NCBI RefSeq assembly: GCF_003350545.1
Contig: NZ_QQBA01000009.1
Span: 1 to 64,000, forward strand
DNA from: Flavobacterium glaciei
GTDB taxonomy: Bacteria > Bacteroidota > Bacteroidia > Flavobacteriales > Flavobacteriaceae
Length of the DNA: 64,000 nucleotides
Direction: 5' to 3'
Shown in pieces: positions 42,694-50,834 of the stretch (positions within the stretch are counted from its first letter, which is position 1; each line of letters begins with the position of its first letter). The notes under the pieces are model-generated. The model was not told the origin of the DNA. It did not search any database and saw only the letters and a program-made list of their open reading frames with translations. The position numbers and the translations under genes are program-made.

Positions 42694-44790
42694 TCAATTA
42701 ATTTTTTGATATTTCTTTTTCTTCAACATATCCGAGGCTGTTTGATAGTATGAAATCGTTTCGTTTATTAAATCTGGCCTTTCTTTTTTCAACACTATTT
42801 GATCGTAATGAATTTGGAAATCACGAGCTACTTTTTGGTTGGGTTTCAAAGTCAATTGAAACTGCTTTACTTTTTGTTTGGGAGAAATAACCGTTAAAAC
42901 ATTATCTTTTATTAATCCTAAATCCTGATAGGTTGCAATCAAAGCGCGAGGTTTGTAATCTGGTTTTAAAACATCTTGACCGTAAAATTTACTTTGGTAA
43001 TCAAAATTTAATAACCCGAATAAAGTAGGCATAATGTCTATTTGCGACATTAGGTTTGTATATTTTTGGGGTTTTGAACCAGGACTATAAATCATTGCTG
43101 GAATTCTATATTTTTCCACTGGAAGTTCTGTTTTTCCTGCACTGGAAGCGCAATGATCCGCAAGAATAACAAAAACGGTATTGGCAAACCAAGGCTGCTT
43201 TTTGGCCATTTCAAAGAATTTTTTCATCGCATAATCCGTGTACTTTACACCACCGTCACGAGATTTTACATCTCCCGGAATGTCAATTTTCCCATTTGGA
43301 TAAGTAAAAGGTCTGTGATTGCTTACGGTCATGATGTGATTAAAGAACGGCTTATTTGCAACACTTTCCTTATTCATTATCTTGATTGCTTTGTTGTACA
43401 TATCTTCATCACAGACACCCCAAATATTGGCAAAAGTGATTTCATTTGGTTTAAATGCTGTTTTGTCCACAATGTCATATCCGTTTCCAGTGAAAAAATC
43501 TTTCATATTATCAAAAAATGAATCACCACCGTACATGAATTTTACAGTATACCCTTTCTGTTTAAAGATGTTTCCTGTCGAAAATTTATTTTTATTGTCT
43601 TCACGTTTTACAACACTTTCGCCGGCGGTAGGAGGAAAACATAAAGTAACGGCCTCAAGACCGCGAACAGTTCTGTTTCCTGCAGCATAAAGGTTTGTGA
43701 AAACTAAGCTTTTGGTTGCTAAACTATCAAGAAATGGAGTGATATTTTTTTCGTCACCATACATTTTCATAAATTCGGCACTATAACTTTCGATAGTTAT
43801 CAGCACTACATTTTTATGATTCTCGGCAGCTTCGTTTTCTATTTGCCTCCAAGTTGTTTCTCCCGAAATGGACGGAATTTGTTGTTTTAATTGAGCAAAT
43901 ACTTCGCTACTTGGAAGTGTTTTGTAAAATTTAAAATAATCCAATTCACTGTGCATAAATGCCAGATAGAATTTGTAAATACCATTAGCTTGAAGTTCAT
44001 TCGCAAAAACATTATGAGAGCTTTCTTTAGTAGAAAAAAATGGAATTGCAAATAAAGAAAGGGTAAATAGTGCTAAATAAATCCCTGATAATTTTATTTT
44101 TTCCACAAAGGCAGGAATACTTTCAATATAGTTTTTTGATTTTTTTACAATTAGATATGTTACAAATCCTGCAATTATAAAGAGTACTGAAAACAAAGGA
44201 ATCACAGGATAAGACTCCATAATATTCCCAATAACTTCATTGGTGTAAACCAAATAATTTACTGCAATAAAATTGTATTTCACGCCAAATTCATTCCAGA
44301 AAAAGTATTCACTGATTCCATTTTGCAAAATTAAAACCACATAAAGAAAAATTACAAAGGAGAACAACCAAAACCTGATTTGACTTCGGTATTTTGGAAG
44401 AAAAAGTAATAATCCAAACAAAAGTGTTTTTATTGCCACAAAACCAATTGCAATAGCGGGCAAAGCACTGCCATATTCATTGAGTATCGTTTTGCCTGAT
44501 GAAACATAAAGTAATAGCGTTAACAGGAGTCCAAAAATAATATAACCGTACGGTTTTAAATACTTAGAATTGGAGATAAAAATAAGATAGACCCATAAAA
44601 AGCAACTAAGTAAAACAAAAATAAAAAAGTCAGATACAAACCCTAAAAAAAATAAAGTCAGCGTATCTGCCCAAGTAAATGAGGTTTGTGTTATAGGATG
44701 AAAAAATAGTATGACCCTTAAAACAAAGCTTACGGCAATGTAAAAGAGTAATAAATAATAAAAAGGAGAAGACTTTTTTAAAAAATTCAT
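42694..44790 (-). CDS. LTA synthase family sulfatase-like membrane enzyme
   Basis: A 698-residue protein with about five N-terminal membrane helices (up to about 270) and a periplasmic sulfatase-fold domain (about 320-640). The metal/nucleophile region is ITIESYSAEFMK with GNRTVRGLEA, and a further metal motif is VILADHCASS. Relatives transfer phosphoglycerol or phosphoethanolamine to envelope glycans or lipids. The start is set at 44790: a -7 element (44808-44815) overlaps the earlier ATG at 44820. Confidence 0.85.
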   Translation of the reverse strand: MNFLKKSSPFYYLLLFYIAVSFVLRVILFFHPITQTSFTWADTLTLFFLGFVSDFFIFVLLSCFLWVYLIFISNSKYLKPYGYIIFGLLLTLLLYVSSGKTILNEYGSALPAIAIGFVAIKTLLFGLLLFLPKYRSQIRFWLFSFVIFLYVVLILQNGISEYFFWNEFGVKYNFIAVNYLVYTNEVIGNIMESYPVIPLFSVLFIIAGFVTYLIVKKSKNYIESIPAFVEKIKLSGIYLALFTLSLFAIPFFSTKESSHNVFANELQANGIYKFYLAFMHSELDYFKFYKTLPSSEVFAQLKQQIPSISGETTWRQIENEAAENHKNVVLITIESYSAEFMKMYGDEKNITPFLDSLATKSLVFTNLYAAGNRTVRGLEAVTLCFPPTAGESVVKREDNKNKFSTGNIFKQKGYTVKFMYGGDSFFDNMKDFFTGNGYDIVDKTAFKPNEITFANIWGVCDEDMYNKAIKIMNKESVANKPFFNHIMTVSNHRPFTYPNGKIDIPGDVKSRDGGVKYTDYAMKKFFEMAKKQPWFANTVFVILADHCASSAGKTELPVEKYRIPAMIYSPGSKPQKYTNLMSQIDIMPTLFGLLNFDYQSKFYGQDVLKPDYKPRALIATYQDLGLIKDNVLTVISPKQKVKQFQLTLKPNQKVARDFQIHYDQIVLKKERPDLINETISYYQTASDMLKKKKYQKIN

Positions 44791-44807
44791 AATATTATTT
44801 TTATTTA

Positions 44808-44815
44808 CAAAAGTA
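44808..44815 (-). promoter_or_regulatory. -7 promoter element of the LTA-synthase-like gene
   Basis: Reads TACTTTTG on the minus strand, matching TAnnTTTG. Transcription would begin between the two candidate ATGs, leaving only 44790 usable. Confidence 0.6.
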
Positions 44816-44964
44816 TACATATTTTTTAGTGCTGTTTTTTAAGAATTGCTTAATATTTTGAGAAAACTAAATTTAAGAGTAATAAGGTTTAATTAATCTT
44901 AATAAATACTGTTAAAATTTTAAAACAGACATAAAATTATTTTGCATCTTTATAAAAACTGTTT

Positions 44965-45003
44965 CTTACGAAAAAAAAACTATAGGTATTTTTTTTTCGT
45001 AAG
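44965..45003. repeat. Perfect 15-bp inverted repeat upstream of the Rieske gene
   Basis: CTTACGAAAAAAAAA (44965-44979) is exactly complementary to TTTTTTTTTCGTAAG (44989-45003) around CTATAGGTA. It lies 33 nt upstream of the Rieske start. It could be a regulator-binding operator or a leader hairpin. Confidence 0.7.
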
Positions 45004-45036
45004 TAATAGTATTAACCAACCTAAAATAAAATAATC

Positions 45037-45474
45037 ATGACTAGAAAAGAATTTTTTGCAAGAGTAGGATTTGGGGCAGCAACAGTTTTATTGCCTGCTT
45101 GTATAGCCGGTTTAGCTACAAGTTGTAGCTCAGACGATTCAGGTACTAGTGGCTCCGGTTCATCAATACCAGCCGCCACAGGTAATTTTACAGTTGATAC
45201 CAGTACAGGACCTTTGGCCACAAATGGAGGTTTTATAGTAATGAAAGGAATTATTATTGCACGGACTACTACAGGAACTTTTTTGGCAGTATCGTCTTCT
45301 TGTACTCATGAAGGAGTAACGCTTGGTTATGAAAAGTCAGGTAATGTTTTTGTTTGTCCAAGACATAATTCTCAGTTTACAAGTACAGGCACTGTAATTT
45401 CAGGACCTGCGCCATCCAATTTAAAACAATATCAGACTACATTATCTGGAACAACTTTGACCGTTATTGTCTAG
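45037..45474 (+). CDS. Rieske [2Fe-2S] lipoprotein
   Basis: A 145-residue exported electron carrier. The signal peptide ends in a lipobox-like LATSC (Cys about 31), followed by a Ser/Gly linker (about 32-48). The Rieske cluster site is SSCTHEGVTLGY and FVCPRHNSQF: C-x-H and C-x-x-H, all four ligands kept. It is the first gene of the cluster, 130 nt before a thioredoxin-like gene. It resembles the small stand-alone Rieske proteins, not a cytochrome bc subunit. Its electron partner is unknown. Confidence 0.87.
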   Translation: MTRKEFFARVGFGAATVLLPACIAGLATSCSSDDSGTSGSGSSIPAATGNFTVDTSTGPLATNGGFIVMKGIIIARTTTGTFLAVSSSCTHEGVTLGYEKSGNVFVCPRHNSQFTSTGTVISGPAPSNLKQYQTTLSGTTLTVIV

Positions 45475-45603
45475 TCCAACAAATAAAAAAACGTGTATAG
45501 CTGTACTAAATTTGTTAAATTAATTCTGTCTTAATTTTTACAATCAGAAAACTATACTTCACTAGAAATAAATACTTTTACGGTGTCAAAATAGATTTAA
45601 AAG

Positions 45604-46038
45604 ATGAAAAAAAAGGTCATGTTCTTGTTTCTTTTTATAGGAACGTTAGGACATTCTCAAAACTGGAAATCCAATTTTGAAGAAGCAATAGCGCACTCAC
45701 TATCAGAAGATAAAAATATCCTTCTTGTCTTTTCAGGATCAGATTGGTGTGCTCCATGTATTAAATTAGAAAATACCATTTGGAAATCAGAAGAATTTAA
45801 AAAGGAAGCCGACCAAAATTGGGTTATTTACAAAGCTGATTTTCCAAAGAAAAAAGCAAATCAACTCGAACCAGAGTTGATGGAGAGCAATAAAAAATTA
45901 GCTGAAAAATATAATAAATCAGGAAATTTTCCATTAGTGTTACTTTTGGACAAAACTGGGAATGTGTTAGGCATTACAGGTTTCAAAAACCTTTCTCCAG
46001 CTGATTATATCAAATTAATCCATTCCTTTGAAAAATGA
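45604..46038 (+). CDS. Periplasmic thioredoxin-like protein
   Basis: A 144-residue protein with a short signal peptide (MFLFLFIGTLGHSQ) and a thioredoxin fold. The active-site pair is in SGSDWCAPCIKLE (C-x-x-C, about residues 46-49), and the cis-Pro region is NFPLVLLLD. It belongs to the DUF255/thioredoxin_7-like group that serves single substrates. Its stop codon overlaps the apbE start (ATGA), so the two are translationally coupled. Confidence 0.87.
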   Translation: MKKKVMFLFLFIGTLGHSQNWKSNFEEAIAHSLSEDKNILLVFSGSDWCAPCIKLENTIWKSEEFKKEADQNWVIYKADFPKKKANQLEPELMESNKKLAEKYNKSGNFPLVLLLDKTGNVLGITGFKNLSPADYIKLIHSFEK

Positions 46039-47021
46039 TGAAGAGCATAATTTCCCTATGTTTAGTATTGACAACCTTCATTTCCGTTGGTCAAGTCGCC
46101 CATAAAAGAAAGTTGTCGATGTTAGGAAGTCCGTTTGAGATTACAGCTGTTGCAAACGACACCATAAAATCCAATGAATATATAGATTTGGCTGTAGCCG
46201 AAGTAAAACGCATAGAGAATTTAATTTCTGATTGGATTCCGACTACACAAATTTCAGAAATCAACCGTAATGCAGGAATTAAACCTGTAAAAGTGGATAC
46301 TGAAGTTTTTGAATTGGTAGAAAGAGCTATTAAAATTTCCCAAATTACCGATGGCGCCTTTGATATTTCGTATGCTTCCATGGACAAAATATGGAAATTT
46401 GACGGTTCGATGAAAGTAATGCCAACAGAAGAAGCCATAAAAAAATCAGTTGTAAAAATTGGATACAGAAATATTATTATAAACAAGAAAGAACAAACCA
46501 TTTTCCTGAAATTAGAAGGAATGAAATTAGGTTTGGGCGGAATTGGTCAAGGCTATATTGCTGATAAAGTGAAAGATTTGTTGGTTTCAAAAGGCTGTAT
46601 TTCAGGAATTGTAAATGTTTCCGGAGATATTAATGCTTGGGGAAAACAACCCGATGGGAAACCTTGGAATGTGGGAATTGTAAATCCTTTGAATAAAAAT
46701 AAAGTTTTTGCCACATTTCCATTAGAAGACAGCGCTGTAGAAACTTCAGGAAGTTATGAGAAGTATGTTATTTTTAATGGAATACGGTATTCCCATATTA
46801 TTGATCCCAGAACTGGTTATCCGGCAACTGGTGTGGTGAGTGTATCTGTTTTTGCAAAGCAAACGGAAATAGCTGATGCTTTGGCTACAGGAATTTTTGT
46901 TCTTGGAGTAGAAGTAGGGTTGGATTTAGTCAATCAGCTCAAAGGGATTGAATGTATTATTGTTGATGATAAAGGTAAAATCCATTCGTCAAAAGGAATT
47001 GATATCAAAAAATATAATTAA
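46035..47021 (+). CDS. apbE: FAD:protein FMN transferase
   Basis: A 328-residue exported ApbE-family flavin transferase that attaches FMN to Ser/Thr of target proteins. A signal peptide (ISLCLVLTTFISVGQ) is followed by AVAEVKRIENLISDWIPTTQ and SEINRNAGI. DGAFDISYASMDKIWKF, GLGGIGQGYIADKV and NVSGDINAWGKQ bind FAD; SHIIDPRTGYPA and ADALATGIFVLG are the remaining signatures. The start may be either of the adjacent ATGs (46035 or 46038). The flavinylated target is not recognised in the cluster. Confidence 0.93.
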   Translation: MMKSIISLCLVLTTFISVGQVAHKRKLSMLGSPFEITAVANDTIKSNEYIDLAVAEVKRIENLISDWIPTTQISEINRNAGIKPVKVDTEVFELVERAIKISQITDGAFDISYASMDKIWKFDGSMKVMPTEEAIKKSVVKIGYRNIIINKKEQTIFLKLEGMKLGLGGIGQGYIADKVKDLLVSKGCISGIVNVSGDINAWGKQPDGKPWNVGIVNPLNKNKVFATFPLEDSAVETSGSYEKYVIFNGIRYSHIIDPRTGYPATGVVSVSVFAKQTEIADALATGIFVLGVEVGLDLVNQLKGIECIIVDDKGKIHSSKGIDIKKYN

Positions 47022-47036
47022 TAAAAGACATTCAAA

Positions 47037-47249
47037 ATGATAAAGACAATAACGGTTTTGTTTTTTGTAATGCTGATTTTACACTCGTGTAGTTCAGTAA
47101 AAGAATATGAAAAAGAAAAAATAAATGATCCTGACATGAAACTAACGGCAAGAACTTCAGAGCGATATGAAACTTCTTTTCAAGTATATCGTGAGGCAGC
47201 TGCTGGGGCCAATGGTGGTAAATCAGGTGGTGGTTGTGGTTGCAACTAA
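47037..47249 (+). CDS. DUF4266 lipoprotein with C-terminal CGCN
   Basis: A 70-residue lipoprotein. The signal peptide has lipobox LHSC. Then KEYEKEKINDPDMKLTARTS and the conserved YETSFQVYREAAAGANGG lead to the C-terminal GGGCGCN. The two terminal cysteines after a glycine stretch are constant in the family as I recall it and look like a metal- or modification-binding tail. It follows apbE by 15 nt and precedes the DUF3570 gene by 44 nt. Function is unknown. Confidence 0.85.
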   Translation: MIKTITVLFFVMLILHSCSSVKEYEKEKINDPDMKLTARTSERYETSFQVYREAAAGANGGKSGGGCGCN

Positions 47250-47293
47250 TTTACAAAACAACAATTTAGATAGTAAATAGTAATTTCTATACA

Positions 47294-48694
47294 ATGAAAA
47301 TAAAATTTTTATTTCTTTTAGTATTAATCAGCAGCATTGCCTTTTCGCAAGACAAAACTACTGCGCCAGCATTTAAAAAACGAGTATTAGAGAGTACTGA
47401 GGTCGATTTTTTAGCTAGTTATTACAATCAGGACGGTTCAAGATCAGCTGTTTCAGGTGGAATTGGTTCGGAGAAACTTACTGATATTGCCTCAAATATT
47501 GTTGTGGCGATGCCATTAAATGATGATGATGTTTTAACGATTGATTTGGGAATATCAGCTTATTCATCAGCATCATCAAGTAATATCAACCCGTTTAATT
47601 CAACTGGAGCTTCCAGTTCAGGCGGACCCAGTGGGACTCCTTGGCAAGCTTCCTCAGGTGCTTCCAAAAGTGATCAATTAGTGTCAATTGTTGCTAATTA
47701 TAGTCATAGCAGCGATTCCAGGAATTTTATCTGGAATACTGATGTTTCATTTTCAAATGAGTATGATTATACTTCGGTTGGTTTTGGAGGAGGAATTGCA
47801 ACTCTTTTTAATGAAAAAAATACCGAATTAAGCTTGAAAGCCAATGTGTATCTGGATCAATGGAGGCCTATTTATCCAACGGAATTAGACGAATATTCAA
47901 AATATGGTGCTAATTTTTTAAATCAAGGCTATTTTAATGGCGTATCGGTTTTGGATCAAAATGGGCAAACCACAACAAATTATTTGCCTTCAGCATTTCA
48001 AACGGTAAGTGGCGTAAATAGAAACTCTTATTCGGCTTCAGTTGGTTTCTCTCAGGTTTTAACCAAAAAACTACAGTTTTCAATCTTCTTCGATATTTTA
48101 CAGCAACAAGGATTATTGTCTTCACCATATCACCGAATTTATTTTGCAGATAAAGCTAATTATTACATCGGTCAGGCACAATACATTAGTACTTACGAAA
48201 GTTCAACAAATACCGGAGTTTATAAACTGGCTGATGATATCGAAAGATTACCGGATTCCCGATTTAAAATCCCTGTTGGAGCACGTTTGAATTATTACAT
48301 CAACGAGCGATTTATATTGCGAACCTATTATCGTTTTTATTCCGATAATTGGGATATTCAATCGCATACCGCAACGATTGAGCTTCCTATAAAATTATCT
48401 GATAGGTTTACCGTTTTTCCAATGTATCGCTACTATACCCAAACGGCTTCAAAATATTATGCGCCTTATGAAACCCATTTATCAACAGAAAGATATTATA
48501 CCTCTGATGCTGATTTGGCTACATTTGATGCGAATCAATATGGGTTTGGAATCAATTATACTGATATTTTCACAGGTGCAAAAATTTGGAAATTTGGTTT
48601 GAAAAATATTGATTTTAGATTCAATCATTATGAAAGAAGTGACAATTTAAATGCTAATATTGGTACAATTGCCTTTAAATTTGCAATGCAATAA
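47294..48694 (+). CDS. DUF3570 outer-membrane beta-barrel protein
   Basis: A 466-residue protein with a signal peptide (IKFLFLLVLISSIAFSQ) and many amphipathic strands, ending in an aromatic residue-containing strand (AFKFAMQ), as expected for an outer-membrane beta barrel. Residues about 92-125 form a Ser/Gly-rich segment with STGASSSGGPSG. DUF3570 has no assigned function. It is coupled to DUF4266, apbE and the thioredoxin, suggesting a shared export or redox role. The response regulator gene starts 20 nt after its stop. Confidence 0.82.
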   Translation: MKIKFLFLLVLISSIAFSQDKTTAPAFKKRVLESTEVDFLASYYNQDGSRSAVSGGIGSEKLTDIASNIVVAMPLNDDDVLTIDLGISAYSSASSSNINPFNSTGASSSGGPSGTPWQASSGASKSDQLVSIVANYSHSSDSRNFIWNTDVSFSNEYDYTSVGFGGGIATLFNEKNTELSLKANVYLDQWRPIYPTELDEYSKYGANFLNQGYFNGVSVLDQNGQTTTNYLPSAFQTVSGVNRNSYSASVGFSQVLTKKLQFSIFFDILQQQGLLSSPYHRIYFADKANYYIGQAQYISTYESSTNTGVYKLADDIERLPDSRFKIPVGARLNYYINERFILRTYYRFYSDNWDIQSHTATIELPIKLSDRFTVFPMYRYYTQTASKYYAPYETHLSTERYYTSDADLATFDANQYGFGINYTDIFTGAKIWKFGLKNIDFRFNHYERSDNLNANIGTIAFKFAMQ

Positions 48695-48714
48695 AAGCCT
48701 AAATTTATACAATC

Positions 48715-49377
48715 ATGCACATATTAATCGTGGAAGATGAAGCGGGAATTGTTCAATTTCTTCAACAAGGATTGGAAGAAGAAGGATATACAATCACTAG
48801 TGCTTCGGATGGTTTAAAAGGGTTTGAACTGACTCAAAAGAACAATTTCGATTTGATATTATTGGATTGGATGTTACCAAAAATGACCGGATTAGAACTT
48901 TGTAAATCCATTCGGTTGAAAAACAGTCATACGCCAATCTTATTTTTGACGGCCAAAGATACGGTGCAAGAAACAATTGAAGGTTTGAAAGCGGGTGCCA
49001 ATGATTATATCAAAAAACCATTTAGTTTTGATGAATTACTGGAACGCATCAAAATTCATTTTAGAAACCAAAATGAAAATCAAATTCTAAAACTTGGAAC
49101 GATAGAAATTGATATTACCAAACATCGTGTTTTAGTTAGTGATACTGAAGTAAATTTGACTCAACGTGAATTTGATTTATTGACGTATTTGGTCAAAAAT
49201 AAAGGCAAAGTATGCACCAGAACCCAAATTATCGAGGATGTTTGGGACATTCATTTTGAATATGATACGGGTGTGATTGATGTTTTTATGAATGCGATTC
49301 GTAAAAAATTAAATTTAAAAATTGAACAAGACTACATAAAAACAGTTCGTGGTGTAGGTTACATCGCTAATGACTAA
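48715..49377 (+). CDS. OmpR-family response regulator
   Basis: A 220-residue regulator. The REC domain has the acidic pair VEDEA (about 5-9), phospho-Asp in LILLDWMLPKMTG (about 51) and Lys in DYIKKPFSFDE. The C-terminal winged helix has LTQREFDLLTYLVKNKGKV and VRGVGY. It is probably phosphorylated by the kinase that starts 6 nt later. Genes immediately around it encode a CzcA-type pump and the redox cluster, its likely targets. Confidence 0.9.
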   Translation: MHILIVEDEAGIVQFLQQGLEEEGYTITSASDGLKGFELTQKNNFDLILLDWMLPKMTGLELCKSIRLKNSHTPILFLTAKDTVQETIEGLKAGANDYIKKPFSFDELLERIKIHFRNQNENQILKLGTIEIDITKHRVLVSDTEVNLTQREFDLLTYLVKNKGKVCTRTQIIEDVWDIHFEYDTGVIDVFMNAIRKKLNLKIEQDYIKTVRGVGYIAND

Positions 49378-49383
49378 ATAAAA

Positions 49384-50778
49384 ATGCAACAACTTTCCTT
49401 TAAAAATAGAATTGCCTCCCATTATTTAGTGACTACAGCTTTATTGATTTTTGTAGTTTTCTTTATCATCTATTCTATTGTTAAATTCAGTGTTTACAGT
49501 CATGTGAATAATGATATTACCAGTGAAGTTGATAAACATCTATCTGAAATTGAAATTGTAGGCAACACTTTTCATTTAATTCATAAAGAAGAATGGAAAG
49601 AACGGGAACACAATACGCTGGATGTAAATCCTGTATTTATTCAGTTTGTGGATGAAAATAGAAATGTGATTGAAAAATCGCCTAATCTCAAAAAATCTTC
49701 TCTTATCTTCAATGAAAATAATGCGGAGAACAAGCTCTTTGATACAAAATTAGCGGATAACGCGATTCGACAAATTCAGGTTCCCATTTATCAAAAAACA
49801 AAAATTATTGGGTACATCATAATTGCAATGTCCTTAGAAGATGCTACGATGGTACTTAATAATTTATTTGAGGTCTTGCTAATTGTTTATCCTTTAATTC
49901 TAATGGTACTTTTCTTTATAGCACGATTTATTGCGGGAAGGAGCATAAAACCTATTAGTTCCATAATTACGACTTCTAATATTATTACTAAAGACAATCT
50001 GACATCCAGAATTCCATTACCACAAAACCGTGACGAATTGTATATTCTGTCTCAAACCATAAATAATTTATTAGATAGAATTGAAACTGCTATAGAAAGA
50101 GAAAAACAATTTACCTCGGATGCATCGCATGAATTAAGAACGCCTTTAACGGTTATCAAAGGAACATTGGAAGTTTTGATTCGAAAACCTCGAAATCCTG
50201 CTGAATATGAAGAAAAAATTAATTTTTGTGTTACCGAAGTCGATCGGTTGAATCATTTGGTTGATCAATTGCTTTTATTGGCCCGATTTGAAAATCAAAA
50301 ACAGAGTTTAAAAATAGAAAAAGTCTATTTGAATGCTATATTTTTAGATACTATTGCCAGAAACTCTACTGCGATACAGTCTAAAAACATTACTATCACT
50401 ACACAATTTTCGAGAGATTATTACATAGAAACAGATAGTTATCTATTTTTAATTATTGTCAATAATTTGATTTCTAATGCGTTGAAATATTCAAATCAAA
50501 ACGGGAATTTAACGGTACATATAAAAAGTGTAGCGTCTAGAATTGAATGCCATATCATTGATTCTGGGATAGGAATTCCTGCGGATGACTTAGAGAATAT
50601 TTTCAATCAATTTTATCGTTCACAATCGAATGCACACCCTGAAATAAAAGGAACCGGATTGGGTTTGTCTATTGTAAAAAGACTCTGTTCGTTGCTTACT
50701 ATTGATATTGCAATTACCAGTGAAGAAAATATAGGAACACGAGTGGTATTAAGTTTATTTGAAGTAGACCTTAAGTAG
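49384..50778 (+). CDS. HAMP-domain sensor histidine kinase
   Basis: A 464-residue membrane kinase. A helix at about 13-33 and another at about 160-185 enclose a periplasmic sensor of about 125 residues. A HAMP domain follows, then HisKA with His in ASHELRTPLTVIKG (about 247) and HATPase with NNLISNALKYS, DSGIGIP and GTGLGLSIVKRLC. The arrangement matches metal-responsive CusS/CzcS-type kinases. The sensor domain has no obvious Cys/His metal cluster, so the ligand is uncertain. Confidence 0.88.
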   Translation: MQQLSFKNRIASHYLVTTALLIFVVFFIIYSIVKFSVYSHVNNDITSEVDKHLSEIEIVGNTFHLIHKEEWKEREHNTLDVNPVFIQFVDENRNVIEKSPNLKKSSLIFNENNAENKLFDTKLADNAIRQIQVPIYQKTKIIGYIIIAMSLEDATMVLNNLFEVLLIVYPLILMVLFFIARFIAGRSIKPISSIITTSNIITKDNLTSRIPLPQNRDELYILSQTINNLLDRIETAIEREKQFTSDASHELRTPLTVIKGTLEVLIRKPRNPAEYEEKINFCVTEVDRLNHLVDQLLLLARFENQKQSLKIEKVYLNAIFLDTIARNSTAIQSKNITITTQFSRDYYIETDSYLFLIIVNNLISNALKYSNQNGNLTVHIKSVASRIECHIIDSGIGIPADDLENIFNQFYRSQSNAHPEIKGTGLGLSIVKRLCSLLTIDIAITSEENIGTRVVLSLFEVDLK

Positions 50779-50834
50779 TTCTTAAGGAAATCCTTATCTT
50801 TAAACTTTACTTTTGAAGTATAAATAAGATAAAA

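Noticed and set aside
45037..45120. Twin-arginine signal on the Rieske protein
   Set aside because: The N-terminus has only TRKEFF, not a twin-Arg pair, and a lipobox cysteine follows, so Sec export as a lipoprotein is more likely.
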